Positions 1-5,984 of a stretch of 7,377 nucleotides of DNA are shown in pieces. The notes under the pieces were generated by a model. The model searched no databases. It was given only the letters and a program-made list of their open reading frames with translations, and was not told the DNA's origin. The translations under genes and the position numbers were made by a program. Origin of the DNA: Actinomycetes bacterium (GTDB taxonomy: Bacteria; Actinomycetota; Acidimicrobiia; Acidimicrobiales; CADCSY01); NCBI GenBank assembly GCA_025464025.1, contig JAODBP010000136.1, forward strand, positions 1 to 7,377, read 5' to 3'. Every line of letters begins with the position of its first letter. Position 1 is the first letter of the stretch.

Positions 1-1
1 C

Positions 2-565
2 CTGCGCATGCCGATCCTCATGCCCGACCCGGTGGTCGGCGAGGCGCCGGCCGCGCCTCCGGTCCGCCTCGTCGCCGTGGGTCGCATGGCGCAGGAGAAG
101 GGCTTCGACGTGCTCGTCGCCGCCCTCACCGTGCTGGCCGATCTGGGCGTCGACGCCGACCTCGACGTGTTCGGCGTGGGCACCGAGGTGCTGTCCGGCG
201 ACCGGGTCCGCGGCCACGGGGCCCGGTCGCGCGACGAGATCGCCGCCGCCCTGGCCGGGGCCCACGCCCTGGTCGTGCCGAGCCGACGCGAGGGCCTCGG
301 CATCGTCGCCCTCGAGGCCATGGCCGTCGGTCGACCGGTGATCGCCAGCGCGGTGGGCGGCCTGGTCGAGACCGTCGAGGACGGCGTCGACGGGATCCTC
401 GTGCCGCCCGACGACCCGGCCGCCCTGGCCGACGCCATCCGCCGGCTCCCCCTCCCGTCGCCGGGCGCGGCGGCCGTCGGGCGGCACCGGCCCGACGAGG
501 TGGCCGCCCGCCACGTGGCCGCCTACGAACGGGCGATCGGCGAGCGGGCCATCAGCGAACGGTGA
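2..565 (+). CDS. GT4 family glycosyltransferase, C-terminal half (5' end outside window)
   Basis: This is the nucleotide-sugar-binding half of a retaining GT-B glycosyltransferase of family GT4, which adds a sugar from a nucleotide donor to a lipid or glycan acceptor at the cytoplasmic membrane face. Counting from the ATG at 8, the sequence shows VAVGRMAQEKGFDVLVAAL (about 22-40), typical of the start of the second Rossmann domain. It then shows the EX7E signature, with Glu95 and Glu103 in REGLGIVALEAM, and GRPVIASAVGGLVETVEDG (108-126), which is usual in GT4. The frame is open to the window edge with two codons before the first ATG. About 185 residues are present against 350-400 for the whole family, so the acceptor-binding N-terminal domain lies upstream and the ATG at 8 is probably internal. 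The stop overlaps the convergent membrane-protein gene by 14 bases. The sugar and acceptor cannot be told from this half. Confidence 0.9.
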   Translation: MRMPILMPDPVVGEAPAAPPVRLVAVGRMAQEKGFDVLVAALTVLADLGVDADLDVFGVGTEVLSGDRVRGHGARSRDEIAAALAGAHALVVPSRREGLGIVALEAMAVGRPVIASAVGGLVETVEDGVDGILVPPDDPAALADAIRRLPLPSPGAAAVGRHRPDEVAARHVAAYERAIGERAISER

Positions 566-2612
566 CGGTGGAGGTCGCCGGCCGGGGGAACCAGGCCAGG
601 CCCTCCTGGCGGAGTCCGACCTCCAGCCAGTAGCGCCCGGGCGTCGTCGGCGCGACGAGGGCCAGCGGGATCGTGACCGTCTCCTGGTCGCGGACCACGC
701 GGGGCAGCTCGGCGGTCTGGGTGAGGACCTCGGTGCCCGACGCATCGAGCCAGCGGGCACTGAGCCGGACGGCGCCCTGCACGTAGCCGGGCAGGACCGA
801 GAGCGGCCGCCACGCCGCGCCCCCCGAGTGGGTGACGCCGACGTCGACGGTGCGCGAGGCGCCGGGGGCGAGGTGGACGGGCAGTTCGACGTGCAGCACC
901 TGCCCGGCGTCGGCGATCGGCGCGGTTGGGTCGGCCGGGAGCAGGACACCCGTGCCCTCCAACCGGCGCTGGAGGTCCCCGGGCACCACCCAGAGGGCCT
1001 GGTCGGCGTAGGGCCCGACCTCGACCGTCACCAGTCGGGCACCGTCGACGGGCGGCCGTTCGGGCGACCCGATGGCGAGGTCGTCGCCGGGCCGGCCGCG
1101 CCGGCTGTCGAAGAAGCGCACGCCCCGGTCCGACAGCTCGAGCTGGTAGAAGTTCGCCGCCTCCTTGTCGTAGGCGGCCCGGTCGTAGGAGACGGCGCCG
1201 TGGTCGCTCACGGCGCGGACGACCTCGGGGATCGTGGTGAAGGCGGACCACCGGTCGTCGAACGGGCGGAGGGTGCTCGCCTGCACGTTCGCCGACGCGC
1301 CGGCGAAGAGGGCGGCCACCAGGGCCAGGCCGGCCAGCGCCCTCCACCGGGCCACGGCGAGGACGCCGCCGGTGGCGACGAGGGCGAGGATCGTCGTGCG
1401 GGCCACGTCGATGCGCAGCACGTCGGGACCCGAGCCGCTGCGGAACGGCAGGAGCCCGGTGACGTTGAGGGGCATCACGTCGCCGCCGAAGAGGTCGCCG
1501 CCGCGCAGCAGGACGAGGAGGGCGGCGAGACCGGCGGCGAGCACGGCCACGCCGACGAGCAGCCGGGGGAGGTAGCTGCGCCAGGCGACGACGCCGGCCG
1601 CGCCGGCCACCAGCAGGACGGGCACGATGCCCTCGACGTAGCGGCCGTAGACCATGTGGTCGACCCGGGTGCCGTCGGACATCTCGATGGCCGACGCCGC
1701 CAGCGTGGCGAGGCAGGCGAACAGCGTCACCAGTCGCAGGGCGGTCGGCAGGCGGCGCGTCGTCAGCAGCCAGAGCGCGCCGATGGGGGCCAGGCCGAGC
1801 GTGGCGACGGTGAGGTACCAGAGCTGGCCCACGGCCGCCTTGCCCGCGCCCCACACCAGGTGGGGGTCGGTGAGCCGGCCGAGCACGTCGCCCTCCACGC
1901 CCGCCGAGGTCTTCGTGTAGATGGCGTCGAGCAGGGCGTGGTTCACCAGGCGGGTGGCCACGAAGAGCACGACGACAGCGGCGATGCCGGCCGCCGCGGC
2001 CGGGCGGGGCAGCTGGCGGCGGGCGGCGAGAGCAGCGAGGAAGCCGAGGGAGACGGCCACCATGCCGAGCCCGCGCGGGTGGGTGGCGTTGCACGCAGCG
2101 GCGAGCACGCCGACGGCGACGGCCGACCACGTGCTCGGCCGGGACACGACGCGGGCGGCGGCCAGGACGAAGAGCAGGAACAGCAGCTGGTAGAGCGACT
2201 CGCCCCACTCGTAGCCGGCGAGCAGCAGCACGGCCGGGTACGTGGCGGCGACGGCGGCGGCTCCCAGCGCCACGCGCGGCGGGAGGGCGAAGGCGCGGCG
2301 GCCGACGAGGTACGCCGTCGGCAGCACGGCGGTGGCCAGCAGGGCGTTGACCACGAGGGCACCGAGCTGGACGTCGCGCGGCGCGGCCATGACGAGGTAC
2401 AGCGGCGCCACGAGCAGCGACCAGGCCGGGTGGTAGAAGCTCGTCGGCCCCTGGAAGGTGTCGCCGGCCTTGCCGGCCAGCCACCGGGCGTTGGCGAGGT
2501 AGCCGGTGGTGTCGGACAGCAGGAAGCCGTGCACCGGCCACACCAGCACGGCGTGGAGGAGGAGCAGGGCCGCCGCCCCGGCCGCCAGGGCGGCGCCGCG
2601 ACGGACGGTCAC
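552..2612 (-). CDS. GT-C-like polytopic membrane glycosyltransferase with C-terminal beta-sandwich domain
   Basis: A 686-residue integral membrane protein, probably a GT-C (GT39/ArnT-like) enzyme that uses a polyprenyl-phosphate sugar as donor on the outer membrane face. I count about 12-13 hydrophobic segments between residues 6 and 440. The first is followed by SDTTGYLANARWLAG (33-47). Asp34 sits where GT-C enzymes carry their catalytic acidic residue, and FYHPAWSLLVAPLYL (59-73) matches the usual Y-P-x-x-x-LL-x-APL loop. Residues 440-560 are soluble. Residues 570-686 look like an Ig-like beta-sandwich ending in APTTPGRYWLEVGLRQEG then LAWF. The GTG start at 2612 shares its base with the TAG stop of the upstream GT2 gene (TAGTG), which suggests translational coupling. 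I see no Shine-Dalgarno motif. The open frame continues upstream, but only as a shadow of the GT2 gene. The enzyme class is an inference from topology, loop motif and GT2 partner; the sugar and acceptor are unknown. Confidence 0.8.
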   Translation of the reverse strand: MTVRRGAALAAGAAALLLLHAVLVWPVHGFLLSDTTGYLANARWLAGKAGDTFQGPTSFYHPAWSLLVAPLYLVMAAPRDVQLGALVVNALLATAVLPTAYLVGRRAFALPPRVALGAAAVAATYPAVLLLAGYEWGESLYQLLFLLFVLAAARVVSRPSTWSAVAVGVLAAACNATHPRGLGMVAVSLGFLAALAARRQLPRPAAAAGIAAVVVLFVATRLVNHALLDAIYTKTSAGVEGDVLGRLTDPHLVWGAGKAAVGQLWYLTVATLGLAPIGALWLLTTRRLPTALRLVTLFACLATLAASAIEMSDGTRVDHMVYGRYVEGIVPVLLVAGAAGVVAWRSYLPRLLVGVAVLAAGLAALLVLLRGGDLFGGDVMPLNVTGLLPFRSGSGPDVLRIDVARTTILALVATGGVLAVARWRALAGLALVAALFAGASANVQASTLRPFDDRWSAFTTIPEVVRAVSDHGAVSYDRAAYDKEAANFYQLELSDRGVRFFDSRRGRPGDDLAIGSPERPPVDGARLVTVEVGPYADQALWVVPGDLQRRLEGTGVLLPADPTAPIADAGQVLHVELPVHLAPGASRTVDVGVTHSGGAAWRPLSVLPGYVQGAVRLSARWLDASGTEVLTQTAELPRVVRDQETVTIPLALVAPTTPGRYWLEVGLRQEGLAWFPRPATSTVTVR

Positions 2613-3532
2613 TACGACGACGCGGGGTCGATCTCGTCGGCCCGCTTCGCCAGCCGGACCTGGAGGTCGGCGAGGAGGCCGATGCCGAACACCTGGAAGG
2701 CGGCGAACAGCACGAGGAGGGTGTTGGTGGTGATCCGGAAGTCGTGGACGTTCCAGTCGTAGGCCAGCTTGCCGAGGCCGACGGCAGCGAGCGCCATGCC
2801 GAGCGGGAGGAAGATCCGCAGGGGGTTGTAGGACAGCACGAGCCGGATCACCTGGGTGAGGTAGCGGCGGGTGTCCTTGCGCCAGTGGAACTTCGAGGTG
2901 CCGGCCCGCGGCGAGTACTCGATCGGCACGTACTTGACCGAGTAGCCGTTGGCGAGGAACGCCATGGTGATCGTGGTGACGCAGGAGAAGCCCTTGGGCA
3001 GGAGGTGGAGGTACTGGAGCGCCACCTCCTTCCGGAACGCCCGCAGCCCGGAGTTGAGGTCGGGGATGCGGTGCTCGACGAGGTACGAGGCCAGCCGGCG
3101 GATGAACCACTTGGCCGGCACGCGGAACGCCTTGTGCGTCCCCTGCTCCGAAGTGCGGGCGCCGACGACCTGGTCCCACCCGTCGAGCTCCTTCACCAGC
3201 TCGGGGATGCGGTCGTTCGGGTAGGTCATGTCGGCGTCGGTCCACACGACGACCCGACCGCGGGCGGCGCGGGTGCCGGCCTTGCGGGCCGAGCCCGAGC
3301 CCCGGTTCTGGGCGAACTGGATCAGCCGGATGCCGTCGATGGTGCGGAGCTGCTCGCCCGAGCCGTCGTCGGAGCCGTCGTCGACCACGACGATCTCCCA
3401 CGTGTACGAGCTGGCCTCGAGCGCGGTGGTGATGCGGTCGATCTCGGCCCGAAGGTGCCCCTTCTCGTTGTAGACCGGGAGCACGACGGTGACGTCGAGC
3501 TCCTCCTCGGGATCGAGCGGGGCGGCGGGCAT
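2612..3532 (-). CDS. GT2 family polyprenyl-phosphate glycosyltransferase (DPM1/GtrB-like) with C-terminal membrane helices
   Basis: A 306-residue GT2 enzyme that likely moves a sugar from a nucleotide donor to polyprenyl phosphate, giving a membrane-anchored donor for GT-C enzymes. The GT-A fold begins with VTVVLPVYNEKGHL (14-27). It is followed by EIVVVDDGSDDGS (46-58, nucleotide-binding Asp51-Asp52) and VVVWTDADMTYP (94-105, metal-binding D99-x-D101). DLNSGLRAFRKEV (158-170) and SKFHWRKDTRRY (213-224) are characteristic of dolichol-phosphate-sugar synthase relatives. Two hydrophobic segments (about 238-257 and 269-289) anchor the C-terminus. ATG at 3532 is chosen because the fold begins soon after it and a TATCCT -10 box lies 9 bases upstream. 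It is the first gene of a two-gene minus-strand operon with the GT-C-like gene. That pairing supports a charge-then-transfer pathway. The sugar (mannose, glucose or other) cannot be read from the sequence. Confidence 0.93.
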   Translation of the reverse strand: MPAAPLDPEEELDVTVVLPVYNEKGHLRAEIDRITTALEASSYTWEIVVVDDGSDDGSGEQLRTIDGIRLIQFAQNRGSGSARKAGTRAARGRVVVWTDADMTYPNDRIPELVKELDGWDQVVGARTSEQGTHKAFRVPAKWFIRRLASYLVEHRIPDLNSGLRAFRKEVALQYLHLLPKGFSCVTTITMAFLANGYSVKYVPIEYSPRAGTSKFHWRKDTRRYLTQVIRLVLSYNPLRIFLPLGMALAAVGLGKLAYDWNVHDFRITTNTLLVLFAAFQVFGIGLLADLQVRLAKRADEIDPASS

Positions 3533-3541
3533 GGCGGGACG

Positions 3542-3547
3542 AGGATA
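3542..3547 (-). promoter_or_regulatory. candidate -10 box (TATCCT) for the GT2/GT-C operon
   Basis: Read on the minus strand, TATCCT fits the actinobacterial TANNNT -10 pattern. It lies 9 bases before the ATG at 3532, so transcription would start only 2-3 bases before the gene, giving an almost leaderless message. No clear -35 box is seen. No purine-rich ribosome binding site precedes the ATG, which agrees with this reading. Confidence 0.45.
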
Positions 3548-3566
3548 GGCCGGGTGCTCCGGTCGC

Positions 3567-3572
3567 TAGGGT
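3567..3572 (+). promoter_or_regulatory. candidate -10 box (TAGGGT) for leaderless deacetylase/GNAT operon
   Basis: TAGGGT is followed after 7 bases by the GTG at 3580, the spacing expected when transcription starts at the start codon itself. This favours GTG 3580 over the GTG at 3574, which is only one base from the box. No -35 box is obvious, which is common for such promoters. Confidence 0.5.
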
Positions 3573-3579
3573 CGTGGTC

Positions 3580-4308
3580 GTGAGGGTGCCGCGGGCGGTC
3601 GTGCGGGCCGTGGCCCGGGTGAAGCCGCACCTGCCGGCATCGTCGCTCCCCGTGCTCGACACCCTGCGCTCGTTCGCCGGCGACGGGCCGATCGTCGCCA
3701 CGCCCTCGTTCCGGCGGGTGCTGGCCCTGGGCGCCCACCCCGACGACGAGGTCGTCGGCTGCGGCGGGCTCCTCGCCCTGCTGGCGGACGCCGGCGCCGA
3801 GGTCCACGTGTGCTTCGCCACCGACGGCGAGGCGACCATCGGCGCGTCGCTGCCGCCGGAGGAGGTGGCCCGCCGGCGCCGAGCCGAGGCCGAGGCGTCG
3901 TGCCGGGTGCTCGGCGCCTGCCCGCCGCGCTTCCTCGGCCACCCCGACGGGAGCCTCGCCGAGCACGCCGCTGCCCTGGCCGACGACGTGCGTCGCCTGG
4001 TCGACGAGCTGCGGCCCGACGTCGTGCTCGCTCCGTGGGCGCTCGACGGCCACCGCGACCACCGGGCCGTGTTCGCCGCCGTCCCCGCTGGCGTCGAGCT
4101 GTGGGGCTACGAGACGTGGACGCCGCTGACGCCGAACCGGATCGTCGACGTGTCGGCGGTGTTCCCCCGCAAGGAGCAGGCGCTGGCCTGCTACGAGACG
4201 GCCCACCTCGCCTTCGACGTCGGCGCCATGCTCGCCCTGAACCGGTACCGCTCGGTGCACGGGCTGTCTGGTCGAGGCCACGCCGAGGCCTACCTCACCC
4301 GCGCATGA
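3580..4308 (+). CDS. PIG-L/LmbE family zinc-dependent N-deacetylase
   Basis: A 242-residue member of the PIG-L/LmbE family, metal enzymes that remove the N-acetyl group from GlcNAc-type sugars on lipids or small molecules. The zinc-binding signature AHPDDE is at about 52-57, preceded by a hydrophobic strand (RVLALG). Further on are FATDGE (79-84) and DGHRDH (156-161), whose histidine is the usual third zinc ligand. The first 45 residues, including a basic stretch near the N-terminus, are an extension before the catalytic fold and are not a signal peptide, so the protein should act in the cytoplasm. GTG 3580 is chosen for its distance from the TAGGGT box; GTG 3574 and 3586 are in frame alternatives. 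The stop overlaps the GNAT start as ATGA, so the two genes are probably co-translated. Family assignment is firm. The substrate is unknown; a GlcNAc-bearing glycolipid or glycan precursor is a guess from the neighbours. Confidence 0.92.
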   Translation: MRVPRAVVRAVARVKPHLPASSLPVLDTLRSFAGDGPIVATPSFRRVLALGAHPDDEVVGCGGLLALLADAGAEVHVCFATDGEATIGASLPPEEVARRRRAEAEASCRVLGACPPRFLGHPDGSLAEHAAALADDVRRLVDELRPDVVLAPWALDGHRDHRAVFAAVPAGVELWGYETWTPLTPNRIVDVSAVFPRKEQALACYETAHLAFDVGAMLALNRYRSVHGLSGRGHAEAYLTRA

Positions 4309-5330
4309 GCGAACCGGTGCTCCGCGACGCGGGTCCCGACGACGACGAGGCCATCGCCGCGCTCATCGGCGAGGCGTTCCCCGGCAACCCGAAGTCGCAG
4401 GTCGAGGTGCTGCGCTGGCAGTACCGGGAGAACCCGTTCGGCCCGACGGTCGGTCGGGTGCTGGAGGACGAGGGTCGGATCGTGGCCCACTACTCGGCCT
4501 TTCCGATGCCCTACGTCCTGGACGACCGGCCTGCGGTCGTGGGGAACGCGGTCGACGCCGCGGTGGCGCCGTCGCACCAGGGGCGGCGGCTGTTCACCCC
4601 GCTGGCGCGCGCCCTCTACGAGGGGTGCGCGGCGGCCGGCATGCCGGTGGCGGTCTGCTACGCCTCGAACCCGATCGCGATGCAGGGCGTGGCCCGGGCC
4701 GGTGTCCAGTGGCAGCCTCGGCTGCGGACGCTGGTCCTCGCCGTCGACGACGCCTGGCTGGGGCGGCGCTTCCACGTGCCGGCCGTCGCCGGCGGCCTGG
4801 TCCGGCGGGTCGGGTTCCGGCTCGGTCGGGGCCCGATGGGCGAGGAGCTCGGCGAGCTGCCTGGGGGGATCGACGGGCTGTGGTCGCGCGTGCGGGCGAC
4901 CGGCGTCGTCAACGGCGTCGACCGGGGCGAGGCGTGGTGCCGCTGGCGCTACGAGGGATCGCCGATCGGCGGCTACCGGTACGTCGCGCAGCGCCGCGGT
5001 GGCGACCTGGCCGGGCTGGCCGTGGTGCTCGAGCGGGAGGACTTCGGTGGCCGGTTCGCCTACCTCCTCGAGCTCCAGGCCGCCGATGCCGACGCGGCCC
5101 GGTCGGTGCTCAGGGCCGTCGCCGCGTTCGACGGGATCTCGGGCGTCGCCACCGTGGCCGTCGACGGCGGGCCGCTGCACCGCCTCGCCACCGCGGCCGG
5201 CATGCGCACGCTGCCGAGGCGGCTCGAGCCCAAGGGCGGGGCCTGGTACGGCCTGGTCGACACGACCGGCGGCGGGCGCGACGTCGAGGCGCCGTGGCAC
5301 GTCGGGTGGGGCGACATGGACCACCTCTAG
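4305..5330 (+). CDS. GNAT family N-acyltransferase with two GNAT-like halves
   Basis: A 341-residue GCN5-related acyltransferase, expected to move an acyl group from acyl-CoA to an amine. The N-terminal half (about 5-130) has the family layout, with VAPSHQGRRLFTPLARALYE (87-106) as the strand-4/helix-3 acyl-CoA pyrophosphate-binding motif (Q92-G93-R94-R95-L96). The C-terminal half (about 205-320) resembles a second, degenerate GNAT fold without a clear CoA motif. Both halves carry a W-x-Y-x-x-x-P-x-G element: WQYRENPFG (39-47) and WRYEGSPIG (214-222). The ATG at 4305 is set by the 4-base ATGA overlap with the deacetylase stop; no Shine-Dalgarno motif precedes it, as expected for coupled translation. 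Its last codons run into the dyad at the toxin-antitoxin promoter. The tight pairing suggests the enzyme re-acylates the amine exposed by the deacetylase. That is inference; the acyl group and acceptor are not visible. Confidence 0.85.
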   Translation: MSEPVLRDAGPDDDEAIAALIGEAFPGNPKSQVEVLRWQYRENPFGPTVGRVLEDEGRIVAHYSAFPMPYVLDDRPAVVGNAVDAAVAPSHQGRRLFTPLARALYEGCAAAGMPVAVCYASNPIAMQGVARAGVQWQPRLRTLVLAVDDAWLGRRFHVPAVAGGLVRRVGFRLGRGPMGEELGELPGGIDGLWSRVRATGVVNGVDRGEAWCRWRYEGSPIGGYRYVAQRRGGDLAGLAVVLEREDFGGRFAYLLELQAADADAARSVLRAVAAFDGISGVATVAVDGGPLHRLATAAGMRTLPRRLEPKGGAWYGLVDTTGGGRDVEAPWHVGWGDMDHL

Positions 5331-5342
5331 CTAGCTAGGTGG
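5321..5342. promoter_or_regulatory. dyad-symmetric candidate operator of the toxin-antitoxin cassette
   Basis: Arms CCACCT (5321-5326) and AGGTGG (5337-5342) are perfect inverted repeats 10 bases apart. Nested inside is a 12-base palindrome made of three tandem CTAG units (5327-5338). The dyad covers the place where a -35 box and spacer would sit for the -10 at 5345 and overlaps the GNAT stop codon. Phd/YefM antitoxins, alone or with toxin, commonly repress their own promoter by binding such palindromes, so this is the natural operator candidate. A terminator is less likely because no T-run follows the arms. Confidence 0.5.
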
Positions 5343-5344
5343 GC

Positions 5345-5350
5345 TAACTT
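5345..5350 (+). promoter_or_regulatory. candidate -10 box (TAACTT) for leaderless toxin-antitoxin transcript
   Basis: TAACTT fits TANNNT and is followed by exactly six G residues and then the GTG start at 5357, so transcription and translation would begin together. The six Gs plus the first base of GTG make a run of seven Gs. The 26-base gap between the GNAT stop and the antitoxin start leaves little room for any other arrangement. Confidence 0.55.
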
Positions 5351-5356
5351 GGGGGG

Positions 5357-5605
5357 GTGCTGGTCAACGTGCACGACGCCAAGACCAACCTGTCGAAGCT
5401 GCTCGCCCGGGTCGAGGCCGGCGAGGAGGTCGTCATCGGCCGCAACGGCGTGCCGGTGGCGAAGCTGGTGAAGGCCGACCCGCCGCGGCGGTGGCGCCAA
5501 GCCCCGGAGTCGTGGCGGGGTCAGGTCTGGATCGCGCCCGACGCGTTCTCGCCTGAGGTCGACGCCGAGATCGCTGCGCTCTTCTACGGGGACGACGATG
5601 ACTAG
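5357..5605 (+). CDS. Phd/YefM-family antitoxin
   Basis: An 82-residue type II antitoxin. Its N-terminal half is the DNA-binding, dimer-forming Phd/YefM domain: [20 protein letters not shown] (3-22), with the AKTxLSxLL helix, followed by [17 protein letters not shown] (22-38). Residues 45-82 would form the flexible toxin-binding tail, which holds [18 protein letters not shown] (61-78) and ends in four aspartates. By family knowledge it neutralises the PIN toxin encoded next and represses the shared promoter. GTG 5357 fits both the -10 spacing and the usual family N-terminus. The gene overlaps the toxin start by 8 bases, the standard antitoxin-first order. The length is normal and nothing looks broken. 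Confidence 0.94.
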   Translation: MLVNVHDAKTNLSKLLARVEAGEEVVIGRNGVPVAKLVKADPPRRWRQAPESWRGQVWIAPDAFSPEVDAEIAALFYGDDDD

Positions 5606-5984
5606 CCGCTTGTTGCTGGACAGCCACGTCACCCTGTGGTGGCTCGATCCGGACGGACCGATCTCGACCGATGTCCGTGGCCTGATCGACGATGCCTCCA
5701 ACGAGGTCGTCGTGAGCGCGGCGAGCGTGTGGGAGCTGGGGATCAAGCGGGCGCAGGGTCGCCTCCAGGTCCCGGACGACATGCTCGTGGCACTGGACGT
5801 CCAGGAGATCGACATCCTCGACGTGACCGGAGCCCACGCCGCGGTGGCGGCGGAGTTGCCGATGCACCACAAGGACCCCTTCGATCGGATGTTGATCGCC
5901 CAGGCCCTGCACGACGACTACGTCGTGGTCACGGCAGACCGCGTGTTCGCCGACTACGGGGTGGCGGTGGTGTCGGCCCGCTGA
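5598..5984 (+). CDS. vapC: VapC-like PIN-domain ribonuclease toxin
   Basis: A 128-residue PIN-domain toxin, a Mg2+/Mn2+-dependent endoribonuclease that stops growth by cutting RNA when not bound by its antitoxin. All the expected acidic residues are present: Asp8 in [12 protein letters not shown] (5-16), Glu46 in SVWELGIK (43-50), Asp93 and Asp96 in [13 protein letters not shown] (91-103), and Asp114 in [12 protein letters not shown] (111-122). The protein is therefore probably active. The ATG at 5598 lies inside the antitoxin gene (8-base overlap), with a weak GGGG motif six bases upstream. The 3' end overlaps the convergent membrane-protein gene by 31 bases. Codon use is slightly unlike the neighbours, for example adjacent TTG leucine codons after Arg4, and the gene looks less GC-rich by eye; both would fit recent acquisition. 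The RNA target is unknown. Confidence 0.95.
   Translation: MTSRLLLDSHVTLWWLDPDGPISTDVRGLIDDASNEVVVSAASVWELGIKRAQGRLQVPDDMLVALDVQEIDILDVTGAHAAVAAELPMHHKDPFDRMLIAQALHDDYVVVTADRVFADYGVAVVSAR

Noticed and set aside
523..2541. Long open frame of 672 codons on the minus strand
   Set aside because: Arg/Pro-rich translation with no family motif, lying in another frame of the GT-C-like gene; long shadow frames are expected at this GC content.
828..2762. Long open frame of 644 codons on the plus strand
   Set aside because: Gly/Asp/Glu/His-rich translation with no recognisable domain, antisense to a membrane protein with clear helices.
3574..3579. Upstream GTG (3574) as deacetylase start
   Set aside because: It lies one base after the TAGGGT box, too close for transcription to include it; if that box is not used, it remains possible.
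2744..3583. Plus-strand open frame of 279 codons
   Set aside because: It is antisense to the GT2 gene, whose motifs are unmistakable; its own translation has none.
2613..3839. N-terminal extension of the GT-C-like gene to give a 1095-residue protein
   Set aside because: The extension overlaps the convincing GT2 gene in another frame and has low-complexity Arg/Pro/Ala composition; GTG 2612 with TAGTG coupling is the better start.
3322..4281. Minus-strand open frame of 319 codons
   Set aside because: It covers both the divergent promoter region and the deacetylase gene and translates to low-complexity sequence.
5321..5342. Dyad as an intrinsic terminator for the deacetylase/GNAT operon
   Set aside because: The stem is only six base pairs with a 10-base loop and is followed by GGGCTAACTT and a G run instead of a T run; an operator reading fits the position better.
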